This document shows, in pieces, positions 1-12,712 of a DNA stretch of 64,000 nucleotides (position 1 is its first letter; the number at the start of each line of letters is the position of its first letter). The translations under genes were made by a program, and so were the position numbers. The notes beneath the pieces were generated by a model. That model did not search any database, had not been told where the DNA came from, and saw nothing but the letters and a program-made list of their open reading frames with translations. This DNA comes from Maratus speciosus (taxonomy: Eukaryota > Arthropoda > Arachnida > Araneae > Salticidae), in the NCBI GenBank assembly GCA_963932465.1, contig CAWVRF010001061.1, positions 407,003 through 471,002 on the forward strand. Direction: 5' to 3'.

Positions 1-446
1 CCATATTTCCATATTTTGCACAAATTTCTAAGCACACAAGTACGATTTTAAGATCGGAAGTTCGAAATTGTTGCTAAAGCAAACATTTTATGCTTTTAAT
101 TTATGGAAATGAGTGCCTAGAAATTTGTGTCTTAAAATAAAGCTGAAGTTACTTCAGGTTTCATCTTATGATTCCTTTTTTTTCGGAGGGGGTTAATTAA
201 TTAGAGCATTGAAAATCAATTTGTCTTTTCAAAATAAAAGACTTTCTTAATTTATCTGTCTGTAGCTAAAACTAGAAGTTCAAAATTCTTAATAATGCAA
301 ACATATTACGAGCTTGTCTGCTTACAAATTTGTGGAACAAGGAAAACAAAGATAGAAAATTTTTGGTGTTCTAACATTCTATTAAATATTTTTTTAAAAA
401 ATAAATTTATGATGTATGAATTTAATGTATGTTTATCATTTTTTAG
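1..446. other. Intron sequence upstream of first visible exon
   Basis: This stretch is AT-rich and shows no coding sequence that I can support. It ends in a pyrimidine-rich acceptor tract and AG at 445-446. Because the exon that follows starts inside a codon, this should be the 3' part of an intron whose upstream exons lie outside the window. Confidence 0.6.
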
Positions 447-498
447 CGATTCTTGCTGGCTTTTTGGAAAGACCCTTTTTCAGCAAAGATCGTCCCAA
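447..498 (+). CDS. M13 metallopeptidase (neprilysin-like), internal exon
   Basis: This is a 52-nt internal exon bounded by a T-rich acceptor ending in AG (445-446) and a strong GTAAGT donor (499-504). Reading after two leading bases gives ILAGFLERPFFSKDRP with two bases left over. That matches the segment just before the zinc helix in neprilysin/ECE peptidases, where the consensus resembles F-P-A-x-I-L-x-x-P-F-F. The last two bases (AA) plus the first base of the exon at 25276 make a lysine codon, so the reading runs on directly into YLNFASMG. The upstream intron must be phase 1. The exon is short, and the assignment rests on the protein match, the splice sites and the perfect phase join. The enzyme is normally a type II membrane zinc endopeptidase that cleaves small peptides outside the cell. 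Confidence 0.87.
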
Positions 499-849
499 GT
501 AAGTATATTAGCTATTAAGATTTCAGTGAGAACATTTGTGTGATTTTATGTATCAAAGGATAATTGTTCAAAATTACTCTATAAATGTTACATATATATA
601 TATATTTATAACTCTAATGTGAAAATACATAGAAAGTCTAAAGTACATAGAAAGTTACTGTCTCAAAATTACCCCTTTATATGAAATTATATGGCATAGA
701 ACAAAGACGTTAAAGGTTGTACCTTTAAAAGGTTTAATACAGTTTATTGCAACAAAATAAAGCTTGTAATAATATAGTTAAGACATATACTAAAGTCTAA
801 CTCGACTCACTTACTTTGAGAGAAAAATAAATCGGACTAAATAAATACC

Positions 850-1480
850 TGCATGGATCCTACTTTCTTTTAAACAAGTAATATAAAAATTTTGTTTTTA
901 AAGTCAATTCCTACTTAGGCCATCAAAGAAAATTTTAATATAATCCCTTAAGCTAATATTAGTTTTTGTTGCATTAAAATATCTCAATTTGTTGATTTTC
1001 TATAAGCAAGTAGGTTTACAATGGAATTCTATGGGAATTTGGCGAAATATTAGAAATATCGCCAAGTTGGCGTCACTTTTGGCGACGTATTTTGGCCACC
1101 AAATTTGGCGATATATCGCCAAGTTGGCGACAAACATGGAGGTATTTGGCGACAGAACAGGTCCCCCCTATGGTAACCCCTTTTTGAAAATACTTTCATT
1201 GACCTTCAATAACCAATGGCCGCCATTTTGTTTCCCATGCAAAACTAAAATTAATTAATTAAAATTCAATTAATTAATTAATATTTGAAAAAAACTATAT
1301 TAACATCAATTGTCATCCAGTACAAGTTCAAAAAAATTTATTTCAACTTGATAGGATGAATAATGAGTATTTTATTAACGATTGAAAATTTGAACAAGAT
1401 AAATATATAAATATAAATAAATATATAAATAAATAAATATAGGGAGAGTGTGAACTAATAGTAGGAATTGAAAAAAGAAA
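850..1480 (-). repeat. Dispersed repeat, inverted copy of 40082-40520
   Basis: The words around 870-920 (ATATAAAAATTTT, then AGTCAATTCCTACTTAGG) and around 1260-1480 (runs of AATTAATT, the stretch with GATGAATAATGAGTATTTT, then GAGTGTGAACTAATAGTAGG) recur in reverse complement at 40082-40520. The copies differ in the middle. This one carries a Helitron fragment, while the other carries a duplicated ~40-bp motif with GAGAGCCCTC. The other copy lies inside a pogo-like element, so this one may be a fragment of the same family. Confidence 0.6.
928..1182 (-). mobile_element. Helitron fragment (same family as 5592-6460 and 9064-9572)
   Basis: The sequence from ATAATCCCTTAAGCTAATATTAG through the repeated GGCGATATATCGCCAAGTTGGCG words to GGTCCCCCCTATGG matches the Helitron copies at 6128-6320 (same orientation) and 9200-9450 (opposite). 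Neither the TC nor the CTAG end is present, so this is an internal fragment. It is rich in short GGCGA/TCGCC inverted words that can fold locally. Confidence 0.65.
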
Positions 1481-1574
1481 CTATCAAATAATAAAATCAC
1501 TCAAACAAAAAATTATCCATAAATTTATTTTGAAAAGAACAAAGTTGTATATAAAAAAATCTTTCCAAAGTATA

Positions 1575-1600
1575 TAGGGAAGACTGGGGAAAGTTGACCA
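1575..1600. repeat. Candidate left terminal inverted repeat
   Basis: The word TAGGGAAGACTGGGGAAAGT at 1575 is the near inverse of the sequence ending at 12736. That end shares the block TAGGG(G/A)AGACTGGGGAA on the complementary strand. If the two ends belong together, the element spans 11 kb and later received the Helitrons and MITE between them. They could also be ends of two separate elements. Confidence 0.45.
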
Positions 1601-4600
1601 TAGGGCAGGTATGACCCATTCTTCAGTTTTCATATTTAAAAGAATTTTGCCAATAAGTGGTAACCAAAGCTACTGAAATGTTCAAACAATAGTCTTTGTT
1701 TCATGCAGATAATTGAAACTGGTGTAAAATCAATTGTGAAATGTTTTCAGCTTAAAAAGTGTATTTTTAGAAACATTTTGTAACATTTTTACAGATAAAA
1801 TATATCGTAGAAATTTAAGTAAGTAGGGTTTAAAGAATGCAGAAATATTGACCTTTCATTCCAGGCATAAAGACTGTACAGCAAATTAGGCTAAACATAG
1901 CCATGTGCTATATTTAAAAAAAGTAGTTATGTGGGGAGACTTGACCCAATCAATGTAAGGAAGGGTTGCCCAGATCGTCTAAACTCCCTTAATTAAGTGT
2001 TTTTGGAATTTTTTTTATTATGCACTGTACATAATGAAGAGTTAATGGTTACATATGTAAAGTAATGTAAATTTATTCTGTAAAGCTATAGTAAAATGCA
2101 GTGATAGTAAGGACAATGTTTAAAATTGATTAAAGGGAGATGCGAAAAATTGCTATAGAAGGAAGAAAAAATTTAATGAAAAATAAATTAGAAAATTGAT
2201 AGGTAATTTTATTTCCTTTAAGTAGTGCCCATATTATAGATAAATAAAAAGATTGGAAAATACTAGAAAGAATGAAAGAAGCAGGCTTGAGAAATTTTCA
2301 GTGTTCATGCCTCTTCAAAAATAACATAACATTGATCAAAACATTTTAGACAAATATGCAGATAAATTTCACGAAGATGAACACAATGAGATGAAGTGAA
2401 ATTATGAGGCAACTAGTATTGCCAGGTCGAGTGTCATAAAAAGTGGGTGTTTAAAACGGAATTTTTCTTTTGTTCCTTGAATTCTGTCTAAGCAGAAACA
2501 ATTTTTAATAATAATTAAACCATGTAACATAAAGTTACACTGCCTTATTTTAAGCAGATTTCATTTCCCTTAACAAATATTTCAATATAAAATGGGTCAT
2601 GATTAAAATCAATTTTCTCATAATTAAAATCAATCATTTTTCTAGTTTCTTATATATTGCAGTTATTCCGCAATTTTATTTTTATTGTCTGAGCGAAGCG
2701 AAGTCTAATACACAGCATAATATTACTTTCCGGCCACATACAGCTACGATGGATATTAACGCCATGGCCTACTAAAAGAATGCCTAATAAAAACCTTTCG
2801 TCCAGCATAACTCAAAAAATATTTGTTGGATTTCGTTTCTGATTGCACCAGAAGGTTCCTATGAGGGTAACCTACTGAATCACTATCAGAACTATCAAAA
2901 ATAAGTTACAAACCGTTTAAAAATTATATTAAAAATCTGATAAAAAAGCATAATTTATCTACATACGTCACGGAAATTTAGCGTACGTCATTTTCACGGG
3001 TTGGATGTTTTCGTAGAAAATCGGATTACAGCACATGGAGCAAAGAAAATATGCACGCACTAATATTATACTATAATAAAACCTATTTAAACAGGAAAAT
3101 AAATATGGATTGTTTTTCTATTAAAAAAAAAAACCCCGAAATATCTTAGTATTTGATATTTTGCGACAATCTCTGTAACATAATTTTTCTATCACCTTTT
3201 TTTATTTTTTTTTTTATAGTATTTTAAATGAAACTAGATGGAACCCGTCAAAACTTGATGGCAAACAAATTGATAGTAACATATTAAAATAAAAAGCACT
3301 CCTTGGTTATCTCGTCGGCCAAAAATGTATCACCAAACTATCTATATTATAAAGGACAAACATATCTGTGCGTAACGCATACGCCATTTTGCGAATGGCA
3401 ACACTTTGAAATTTGAAATGAAATTTTGGTTTTGCAATTTTCTCTACTGCAAATTTTTAAACTTCTAAACATCGTACAATTTAAATTTTTACACCGTCGT
3501 ATAAGGAAAAATATGCTCTTTTAAATGCAATTTCTTTGAAAGCATTATCTCAATTAATTTTTGAGATATTAATTTTTTTGCAGTTTTTAATACCATTTTT
3601 CTTATCGTGGCAACAAAAGTAGCTCATTTTTATTGAAAGTCACTGAAAGTAAACGGAAAATAGTTGAAAAAAGGATATACTGTATCTTTTTGTTGCCATT
3701 TCTCATAAAACCTGAAAAAATAGTTGGATATAAAATATGGGCTATGTCAAGAATATTGTCAGTTATTCCGTGGTAATGACGTCATATGCACACTTTTCTA
3801 TAGACGAAGTTTAAGATTGGGTTGTAAAAGTAGATTGCTTTAGCGGATGCAAATGACGTCATTTTATAAAAAAGCGTGTATTTTAATTCTTAAACCTGAA
3901 TTATGTTTTGTAGAAGTGCATCATTTTCACAGCCCAGCTGCTTTGAAACTCTTCACAGGTGAAAATGCTTCACTTTTGAAAATAATTTAATCGAAAGCAC
4001 ACTCTGATAAACGCAATGTTTTACAAAAATGTAGAATGTCTTTATAAAAAAGAGGTGACATGCAAATAATAGCGATTTATATTACAGAAATTGATGATTC
4101 TCGCCTGGATGGATTTGCTTCGCCGAGTTAGACAAGCAAGCAAATAATTCGTGTTTTAAAATAATGTCGTGTTCCTGAAGTTTTTGTCAAAAATTCTCTC
4201 GAATAATAAAATTTTAATGCTATTCTTTAGGACATTCTACTATAATTTTATCAAAATAACATAATTTGCTTAATTTAATTTTCCCTAATTTTATATCCTT
4301 ATAATATTATAAATGTCAATGTGTGTCCGAATGTTTGAATGAAGTCAGCATCTAAACGAATGAATTAATGCTTTTGTATTTTTGGATATAGATGGATTAC
4401 AACCCGGAAATGAACATAGACTATGTTTAATTTGTTTTATTCAAATATTTTGCTTAATAATCCAAAATTTCATTATTTTTCATACACATTGAATTGACAT
4501 TTTTCCGATAAAATTTAACCCTCTTCCTTTTTTCGTTGCCAAAAAATAAAAACTTAGAATAATAATTTAATTTCTAATTGAAAGATTAAAATGGAAATTT

Positions 4601-5591
4601 TCAAGTATTTTTAATAATACAAGGGACATGAATTTTGAGTAAGTGCGGAAAGAAGGAAAATGTGACGTCATATATGGAAAATATAAAACGGATATGCTTA
4701 GATGTTGAAATAAAATGAGATTGTGTTATGATATTAATTCTTATTATTTAAAGAAAATTGTTATCATGGCTTACGGTTTATCGTCTGCGCACGGTTAACA
4801 CAAAGATTTAAATTTCAATTTAAAATTAAAAATAAAAACTTTTGAAGAGCAAATGGATAGCAAATGTCAATAATATGTACAGTAAAATTATCAATGTCGA
4901 AAATGATGTAATGATTAGCAGGAAATATGTATTTTCATTCTTAAAAAGTAAAAAATTAACTAGATAGAAAGGTTATGTTCGGTAATCGGGTTCGTAATCA
5001 ATTTGCTTTTTTTAGAGAAAGAAATTAGGTGCAAAAGTAAATACATTGTTGGAAATAAGTTTGTTTTTTGTGTGGTAAAGACAATAATATTCCAGATGAC
5101 CAATTCTTCGCCCACCTTTGATTACAAGTATGATTGTAAAATATGTAAAACAGTATCATCCGATAATTTTCTTGGCGCAGATGCCATATACGCACTTGGT
5201 TTGGCGCGATCTGTTTTTGATACCAATTTGGAGAAAACATCGTTTTCGAATACCAGTTACATGTATATTTTTAAATTATGTTCTATTACTTAAAAAAGGA
5301 AATAACAATAAATAAAAAAAAGTGTCAATAAGAACTATAGAATAAAGCAATTTATATAATTTTAGAAGAAAATTAAAGTAAATAAACTATTTATTAATAA
5401 ATAAACAACGATAGCTGGGTTACCATGTCAAGCAAAATAATCTATGTTGGCGACAATTAGGTACCCCGGTGCGTATATGACATCTTTGCCATTTTCTTAT
5501 TACTTCATGATATAAACAGACATCCTGGTTCAGCGTATAAACCTAAGTTATGTCAATGACCTTATAATAAAGAAATACCTTAAATTACTTA

Positions 5592-6460
5592 CTAGCCGTC
5601 CTTGGCGACCAGTTTGGTCTCCCTTAAAATTTATGTTTGGGAAAGCATGCTAAGCATTGTATCCTGTTACTTTTATTCATAATTTAATTTACTTGGACTG
5701 CCTTAACCCTCTCGCTGCGCAACCCGAGATTTCCTCGGGCAACATAAAAGTAGCAAAATTTGCGCAATCCGAGATTTCCTTGGGGATTCATTTTTTCCAC
5801 TGGCGACTATTTTTTATTTCAACTCGGACCACTTTTTAAATACAAAAAAATTCATATAGACTTTAACAACATCTACAAGAGAAATATGCTAGAAAATTGA
5901 TTTTCTTACAAAAGTGGTGTGAGACTATAAAAGTAGTCTCCATTGACGGTCCTGATTTCGCCTAATTTCTAATATCATATCCCATTTAAGATCTTGAATT
6001 CTTTTACAAAAAATGTTTACATATTTAAACTGTAAGCTATATATAGATTTGAAATATGTAATAAAAAAAATGCGTGATTTTTGAACCTATTTTGATTTTT
6101 AAAAAATACGCAGCGAGAAGGTTAAATATAATTAATATAATCCCTTAAGCTAATATTAGTTTTTGTTGCATTAAAATATCTCAATTTGTTGGTTTTCTGT
6201 AAGCAAGTAAACCCTATTGGTTTACAATGGAAGTCTATGGGAATTTGGCGAATTATTACAGATATCGCCAAGTTCGCGTCACTTTTGGTGGCAGAATACG
6301 GTCCCCTACGGATACCCCCCTTATAGGAATAGAGATGCATTAAATGCTGTTCAATAACCAATGTGATGCGTTTCATTTGGGCGTTGTCATTAAACAATTA
6401 ACAAATAATTGCGATTTATGTGCCACGTACGATAGCGTAATATATATTTAGATATATAGA
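5592..6460 (-). mobile_element. Non-autonomous Helitron nested in another, carrying a MITE
   Basis: Read on the minus strand it starts with TCTATATATC at 6460 (host A before it) and ends with CTAG at 5595-5592 (host T after it). It matches the plus-strand copy at 9064-9572 over nearly its whole length apart from the piggyBac-type MITE at 5707-6121. Its subterminal part contains the repeated GGCGATATCGCC-type words. It has no coding capacity. Confidence 0.75.
5707..6121. mobile_element. piggyBac-type MITE with TTAA target duplication
   Basis: TTAA at 5703-5706 and at 6122-6125 flank a 415-bp element. Its ends are inverted: CCCTCTCGCTGCG on the left, and CGCAGCGAGAAGG on the right. Just inside the left end is a hairpin (CCCGAG-ATTT-CCTCGGG). 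The related Helitron copy at 9064-9572 lacks this insert and has a single TTAA at the same position, so the empty site is visible in the window. TTAA duplication and CCC-starting termini are hallmarks of the piggyBac superfamily. There is no open reading frame of note. Confidence 0.88.
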
Positions 6461-7471
6461 TTGTTTCTTATAAAATGTGATAAACAATTGGTTTATTATA
6501 TATTTTTTTAATTATCGGAAGGGAAATGTTTTGTTTAATTAATTCAATTCTTCTTTTTATGTTACGTGAACGACGTCACGGGTAACAGCTAGTAATCTAT
6601 ATATTTAAAACACAAGTGTGTTTTTTAGTCATCTGCCCTGATCTTTCTGCTGAACCAGTTTTACTAATATATATTTTTTTAAACTGAAAGCTCTTCCTTT
6701 GTAGATGAGGTCGCACTATCAGTTTATTTTTAAATATCCCCACTTTTATATTTTAATTTTAAAAGCATTTTATAAAATTTCTTCAAAATGATGAAAATTA
6801 GATAGCTTTCATTGCTGCAGACAAGAGAGAAATAATGAGATATTTTAAACTTTATTCATGCTATTTTCTGATAAAAAAAAATTCAAAATTGTTGATAAAA
6901 ATTGTTGTATAGGGTTTAGTGGCGCAAAATTCCATTAGGAGCAGAATATTATATTAGGGGCATAATAACGGAAAATGACATACTGCTTTTGAAAACACGC
7001 ATTTTTCCTCATAAATTTTCTATAGTGATTTTCCTTCTGCATGTGTACTAATACTAAGTTTCAGACACTAGGCGAAATGCTTTTTTAAGTGAAAATGAAG
7101 TCATATTTAAATGAAAACGATCATTTTCTTAGATAAAACTAAGCCTTTTAACACAAATACGTCTGAAAACCATAAATTACGGAAATTTTTACTCTCCAGA
7201 ATTGAGATTAGAATCTCAAATAAAGAGTGCGTCTGTTCACATAAAAGATGTTGCTGGCAATCTTGACTTCAAGTTTCGAGTTAAAATGATTTTTAAATGA
7301 TCAAACAAAATACAATTTTTTTAAAAATGATGAATATGGATATGAGAAGTGCGTATACAAATTTTGAGAAGGTGAAAATTGCTGTTTTCATTCCGGAAAT
7401 CCAAGCATAAGAGCCTCAATTGTTAACCACATCCTAATAACTGATCTTTATTATATTTTATTGATTATGTA

Positions 7472-8558
7472 TCTATATTATAAAGAACAAACGTATCTGT
7501 GCGTAACGCTGACGTCATTTTGCGAATGGCAATACTTCACGATCAAATTTTGGTCTTGAAATTTTCGCTACTGCATTTTTTCAATCTTCTGACAATCGTA
7601 CATTTTCAATTTTTGTCACATAGGGAAATAAATGTACTTTCAAATGCAATTTGTTTAAAAACTGTATTCATTGACTGATGTATTATATTTTCTAAAATAA
7701 TTTTTAAGCATGATTTTTTTTTAAAGTTTATCTATCACGCGCCGGTTTCAATACATAAAATAATAAACGTTTTGCACATAAAGCAACAAACATTTTTCAG
7801 TATTTGTTTCTGACTATGTTTGCATAATGAAATTAATACTTCCTTTATAAGCAAATAAAAGAATAATATTAAAAACCCACCAAACTAACATATTTGTGAA
7901 AGACAAATTAACGAAATTAATACTTCTTTTATAAACAAATAAAAGAATAATATTGAAAAAACACAAATCTGACATATTTGTAATCGTACAATTTAAATTT
8001 TTAGATCACCAAATTGGATTTTTTAAAAAAATAGAATTTGTTTGCAAAGTTCATCGCAGTTTACTGGTTGTCTATGGTTTTAAAAACAATTTTAAAGCAT
8101 GAAATATTTTTAAATTTATCTATATCGCGCGGAGCTCGATTACGAAAGATTAATCCGTTTGCCCTTTAAATAAAATAAAGAGTTCATCATTTTCTTACGG
8201 CTAATTAAAATAAAAAAAGCTTTCCCTATGAATAAATAAATAAAATAACATAAATAAAACACAAATTTACCAGACATGTATAAGCTCTGAAATTATCAGA
8301 ATATAAAAGGATGCCATAAGTAGTAAAGTCGTGGCAAATAACTCTTAGCATGCGGCTAATAAGAAAATATCGCTTTTGATAAATTTCAAAAATGCATTTG
8401 ATTGTGTAATTCGTATTTTCCATATGAAAAATGCTTTTTTAATGTAAGTGGTCAATCTAAAAAATTTATTGCATATAAAAAAATTGTTAGTTTTCAAAAA
8501 AAAAAAAGTGTTTTCACCTATATTCTTTAACCCGGGAAGCCCTGGTACGATCACCTAG
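7472..8558 (+). mobile_element. Non-autonomous Helitron
   Basis: The 5' end TCTATATTATAAAGAACAAA (after A) closely matches the one at 3341, and the match runs on through GTGCGTAACGC and TTTTGCGAATGGCAA. The 3' end has the stem CCGGG-AAG-CCCTGG near 8530, then CTAG at 8555-8558 followed by T. It contains two direct copies of a ~60-bp AT-rich block around 7845 and 7915. No transposase reading frame is visible. Confidence 0.68.
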
Positions 8559-9063
8559 TAAGATTAAACGCCAATAATGGTTGATCACAAATGTCACATT
8601 CACCTGACTTTAAGCAAGTTACACGTGTTTACTCATCAAGCGACTTTTATTTCGACGTTTTATTTGTAATTTTATTAACGTTATACTAATTTACTTGTTC
8701 TTTCGTTATTTAAAATACAAATTATGCCAATTTGTATCATTTGGTGAGTGGTTTGGCGATTTATATAATTTGGCGAAATTGGTCGTCGGGATAACTAAGT
8801 AGTACCAAAAAAACTTCTTTAAACTGTTTAACTTTACTTTTGTAACCTTTTGTTAACTGAAAACTTTAAAATGTTAGAAATTTTTAAAGAATAATTCTTA
8901 GGAAAAATGGAAATAAAGTAGGAATTGTTAGAAGTTGGATCATAAATATCTGAATTTGCTAAAATCAAGATGAGTTCGATAGGTGGAAAAGCACACTTGC
9001 TCCGAAGTCAGACAGCGACAATCATGCATCACCTTTTTTTAGCATAGTGTTGGTAAATGAAAT

Positions 9064-9572
9064 ATATATATATATATATTACGCTATCGTACGTGGCTCA
9101 GAAATCGCAATTATTTGTTAGTTGTTTAATGGCAACGCCCGAATGCCTTGATGAAACGCACCTCATTGGTTATTGAAAAGCATTTAATGCATTGCCATAC
9201 CTATAAGGGAGATCCTGTTCTGTCGCCAAATGGAGTCAAGTTTGTCGCCAACTGGGCGATATATCGCCAAATTAATGGCGTCCAAAATAAGTCGCCAAAA
9301 GTGACGTCATCTTGGTGATATCTCTCATATTTCGTCAAGTTTTCATAGACGTCCATTTTAAACCAATAGGGGTTACTTGCTTGCAGAAAATCAATAAATT
9401 GAGATATTTTAATGAAACAAAAACTAATATTAGCTCAAGGGATTTTATTAATTATTTTTAAGGGAGTCCAAGTAAATTAAATTATGAATAAAAGTAACAT
9501 GATACAATACTTAGCAGGCTTTCCCAGACATAAATTTTAGGGGAGACCAAACTGGTCGCCAAGGGCGTTTAG
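9064..9572 (+). mobile_element. Non-autonomous Helitron, empty-site reference copy
   Basis: This is the plus-strand sibling of the element at 5592-6460. The 5' end is blurred by a TA microsatellite before TTACGCTATCGTACGTGGC, and the 3' end reads TTAG instead of CTAG (9569-9572), followed by T. At the position where the sibling holds a MITE this copy reads ACTC-CC-TTAA on the complementary strand, so it preserves the uninterrupted sequence. The GGCGATATATCGCC word is intact here. Confidence 0.7.
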
Positions 9573-9788
9573 TAGTGATTTAAATTTCTTTGAATTGAAG
9601 AAAATGCAGGTATGCATCAAATAAACAAAATAAATCAAATAATTACCAGATGATATAAGCGACTAATGAAAATGAAATTGAAGAAGTATTAAACTGGTTT
9701 ATGTATGTATTTTAATAAATACATCTGCTAAGACGTATTAAATAAATTGTTTATGTTTTTATATAATCAAAGTTAAACGGCTCCTTTA

Positions 9789-10760
9789 TCTACGTGTATG
9801 CTAATATTATAAAGTAATATCGTTTGTGTGTTTTTGGAATTTAATCTCTGAAATTACCTAGCTGATTTAATAAATGATGGTTTGAAAATGCTGGTGACCA
9901 TCTCTGCTCCAACAAAGACTGTATTTTATGTCGGTACAGCAACCTCCATGGATGCAGGAGCAGAAAAGCGAAAATTTCGAATTCTGAGATATTGTTTGGG
10001 CTAGAAATTTTGTGCGGTGGTTACATTTAATATGTAAATACTCGTTACGAATGCTTTCTACAAGGTTCGAAATTTTAAAGTTAGAAATAAACGTAAAACG
10101 TTCTGGAAAGTTTCTAAATCACGATTTATTTGGAACTGTTAGAGAAAGTAATTTTGAAATTTCACATGGCTATTTCTTTTAAGTCGTAAATGCCGGTCAG
10201 TTAAAAAAAAATTAAAAGGGTGCACCATAAAAAAAATCTGATCTGCAATTTCTGTGATACTGTTGGGTCTAGAAACTTAAAATTTGGCATGGTAGTAACT
10301 TATAAGATCTAAATGATCGTTATAGAAAGAATTCAAACTGCAATGCACGCACTAGAACAAGTTCTAAAAAAATCGAAATCAAGAAGACTAATTAAAGCGG
10401 ACAAAGTTCAAAAGGTGATCTAAATAACGAAGTATATGGAATTATTAGGAATATAGAGATAAAAATTTGCATGAATGTTGCTTTTCAGGCGTAAATACTC
10501 GCAATAGAACAATTTCTGAAAAATCGCTATGTAGAAGGGTGTAGGAACAAAAAACTTTCGATTTTTTTCTTCTGTGCCATTGCTGACCAAAAAACTTTTT
10601 ATCGGGTTGAAATTTTTGGACGGGATACTTTTAAGATATAAATTGTAAAATGGCTAAAAATTGCTTCTAAAAAATACAAAATTTAAAAAGATGAAGTGAA
10701 CGAAAACTGTTTTACATTATCATGCATTTGCATGGTTAGATATAAAAAATTTAAATATTT
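9789..10760 (+). mobile_element. Helitron-like 5' end followed by degenerate tandem repeats
   Basis: TCTACGTGTATGCTAATATT at 9789, preceded by A, has the form of an arthropod Helitron 5' end (TC..., then ATATTATAAAG). From about 9990 to 10700 the sequence is a degenerate tandem repeat of roughly 130-200 bp. It has recurring words such as GAAATTTT, a T-rich block, then TTTTAAG(T/A)(C/T)(G/A)TAAAT and TGTTAGAGA/TTATTAGGA. I could not place a 3' CTAG end with a hairpin, so the right limit is a guess. Confidence 0.4.
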
Positions 10761-12207
10761 AATAAAACTACATCCCCCCCCCCCCCCCCACCAAAAAAAA
10801 CAACAACTTAAATCCAACAAAACGGGTAGCTACTTATCTAGCATTGGGTAAGTTGTGTAAACATTGAGTAAATGTCGGTATAATATGTCGGTATGAAACA
10901 GCGAAAAGTTTGCACGAAAGTACTTGTCTATATGTTACTTCTCAGGGCTTTTCTCTCTCTTGCCAAAGACTCTAATAGAGGAAAGTGTCTGTTTAAATTT
11001 AATATGCAATTTTTTTTCAGCTTCACTAATCTAGAGATTTAATCATAAGGTCATTTTCTCAATTGTAATTAGACGATTTTTTATATAGTAACTTATTCGG
11101 GTAATTTTTTAATCGGGTTAATATTGACGTATTTTAGCTTGCATGATTTGTTGGAAAAATGCGTGCGGATTTGTAAATTACTCGAAATGACATCTTCACA
11201 GCTCAAAGGTTATGCAGACGAGATATTCCAGATCTCGTGTCATAAATTACGCTGCAGTCAATGCCGATTTGTTTTATTTAATGATGCTAACACGCAATAC
11301 AGCTCACCTTGTCGAGAATATGTTTGAAAACAAAACATTACAGCGCATGTAGTGCCAGCAGGCACTCATCATTCAAATCCGATTTCATTCGCGTGTTCAT
11401 TCGCATGTGTCATTCGTGTGTGTTAAACACGCGAATGACGCATTGCATGCTTCTGTTGACGTGTGCGGGACTTTGATATATATCTTTTTAAAGAGACAAT
11501 TCCCTAAAATCTTGTGGACCCCCTCATCGCACACATGAAAACAGATATTCAAGAGTATTAACTATTCGAGTGGGCCACACACCAGATAAAAGTCCTTCAT
11601 TCTCTTCAAACATATTTTTTTTGTCGTTTAGAGGTAGTCAAATTAGCGCGGAACATCTGTTTATGTTTTTGACATCATTTCAAGAAATAAAAATTCCGTT
11701 ATATTATATTTTAGTGTTTTATTTTCTCTATTCTTTTAATCTATTGCACACTTCCAATTTTATACCCATGCAGGGCTGTCTTGTGTGTTTGCTTTGCCAT
11801 TTTTTTAAAAACAGTATATATAATGTATATAGTGTATACAGTGTATGTTATATTATTATAGTATTTTGTAATTCTACCATTAAATTTGCTCATTTTCATC
11901 ATCTGAATTTGTGACAGGTCTGTTTGGTAAGTATCAGGTTTTTATTTTTCCGCGCGCAATAGTGATTCGAAGGCGGCGCACTGTGCACATTGGAAAGAGA
12001 CAGCTTAATGCGCATGCCTCAGTTTTTTTCCACGAACCGTCGGATTTTGATTTCTATCAAAATGACTGAACGGGTTGAAAGAAAGGTACTGCATCAAATT
12101 TTCTCAAATCTTGGTATCCTGGAAGCAAAACAATTCTGAAGATCCATCAATTCTTCAGCTCATTCATCGCACCTCATTTAGACTTTCTTGGCAAAATGTG
12201 GAATTCC

Positions 12208-12464
12208 AGTGTTCGCCAAATTCCGTACTCTTCAGACATGACTCCTTGCTACTTCTGGTTGCTTCCGAAATTGAAGGTGCCATTAAAAGGATCCCGTTTT
12301 GAGAGTAGAGATGAGATATACAGAATGGGATGGCGGAGTTGAACACCATTCCAAAAAAAACCTGCCAGAAGTATTTTCTGCAGTGGAAAGAACGGTGGGC
12401 TGAATGTGTGGAGGCGCAAGGAGCCTACCTCGAAATGAATAAGGGTACCAATCCTGTCTGGTAA
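12208..12464 (+). pseudogene. mariner-family transposase, C-terminal relic
   Basis: Two adjacent frames together give the C-terminal third of a mariner transposase. The first (from about 12220) reads PYSSDMTPCYFWLLPKLK and then PLKGSRFES, matching the third catalytic Asp region and the PKLKxPLKGxRFES block of DD34D mariners. After a frameshift near 12318, a second frame carries a QKYFLQWKERWAEC-like tail and ends at TAA (12462-12464). The N-terminal two thirds were not found upstream in any clear form. The right-hand terminal repeat at 12713-12736 lies 250 bp downstream and may be its end. Broken and presumably inactive. Confidence 0.75.
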
Positions 12465-12712
12465 GTTATGCGTGTTTTTCGTACAAAGGTTGAATATTTT
12501 TCAGACAGGCCACATATTGTCAATTAAAGATAGCATCTCATTTTCTGCTCTTTTCATGAGTTACTATTAAGTCTATGTTCTCAGTAACAACGCTCAAACT
12601 AATCCCTCTGAGTGAAGTCCTAGTAACTGATTGTATAAGTAATAAAATGATATATGAAACTTTATTCTAGGTTCAATATTTAAAAAATAAAAAATCATTT
12701 TGTAAAAAATGA

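Larger units (their letters stand above)
3341..6592 (+). mobile_element. Non-autonomous Helitron, interrupted by another Helitron
   Basis: The 5' end TCTATATTATAAAGGACAAA follows an A. The 3' end has the hairpin CGTGA-ACGACG-TCACG (6565-6580), then eight bases and CTAG (6589-6592), followed by T. A|TC start, subterminal hairpin and CTAG|T end are the classical Helitron signature. The internal part (3360-3870) matches inverted copies at 38500-39160 and 42060-42630 and the start of the element at 7472. No RepHel coding sequence is visible. The minus-strand Helitron at 5592-6460 sits inside it, so without the insert it would be about 2.4 kb. A further Helitron-like 5' end (TCCTTATAATATTATAAATG) occurs at 4296, so part of this span may itself be another nested element. 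Confidence 0.65.

Noticed and set aside
11570..11914. Plus-strand frame of 114 codons
   Set aside because: AT-driven composition (Phe/Tyr/Ile/Ser), no domain, and no splice or initiation context.
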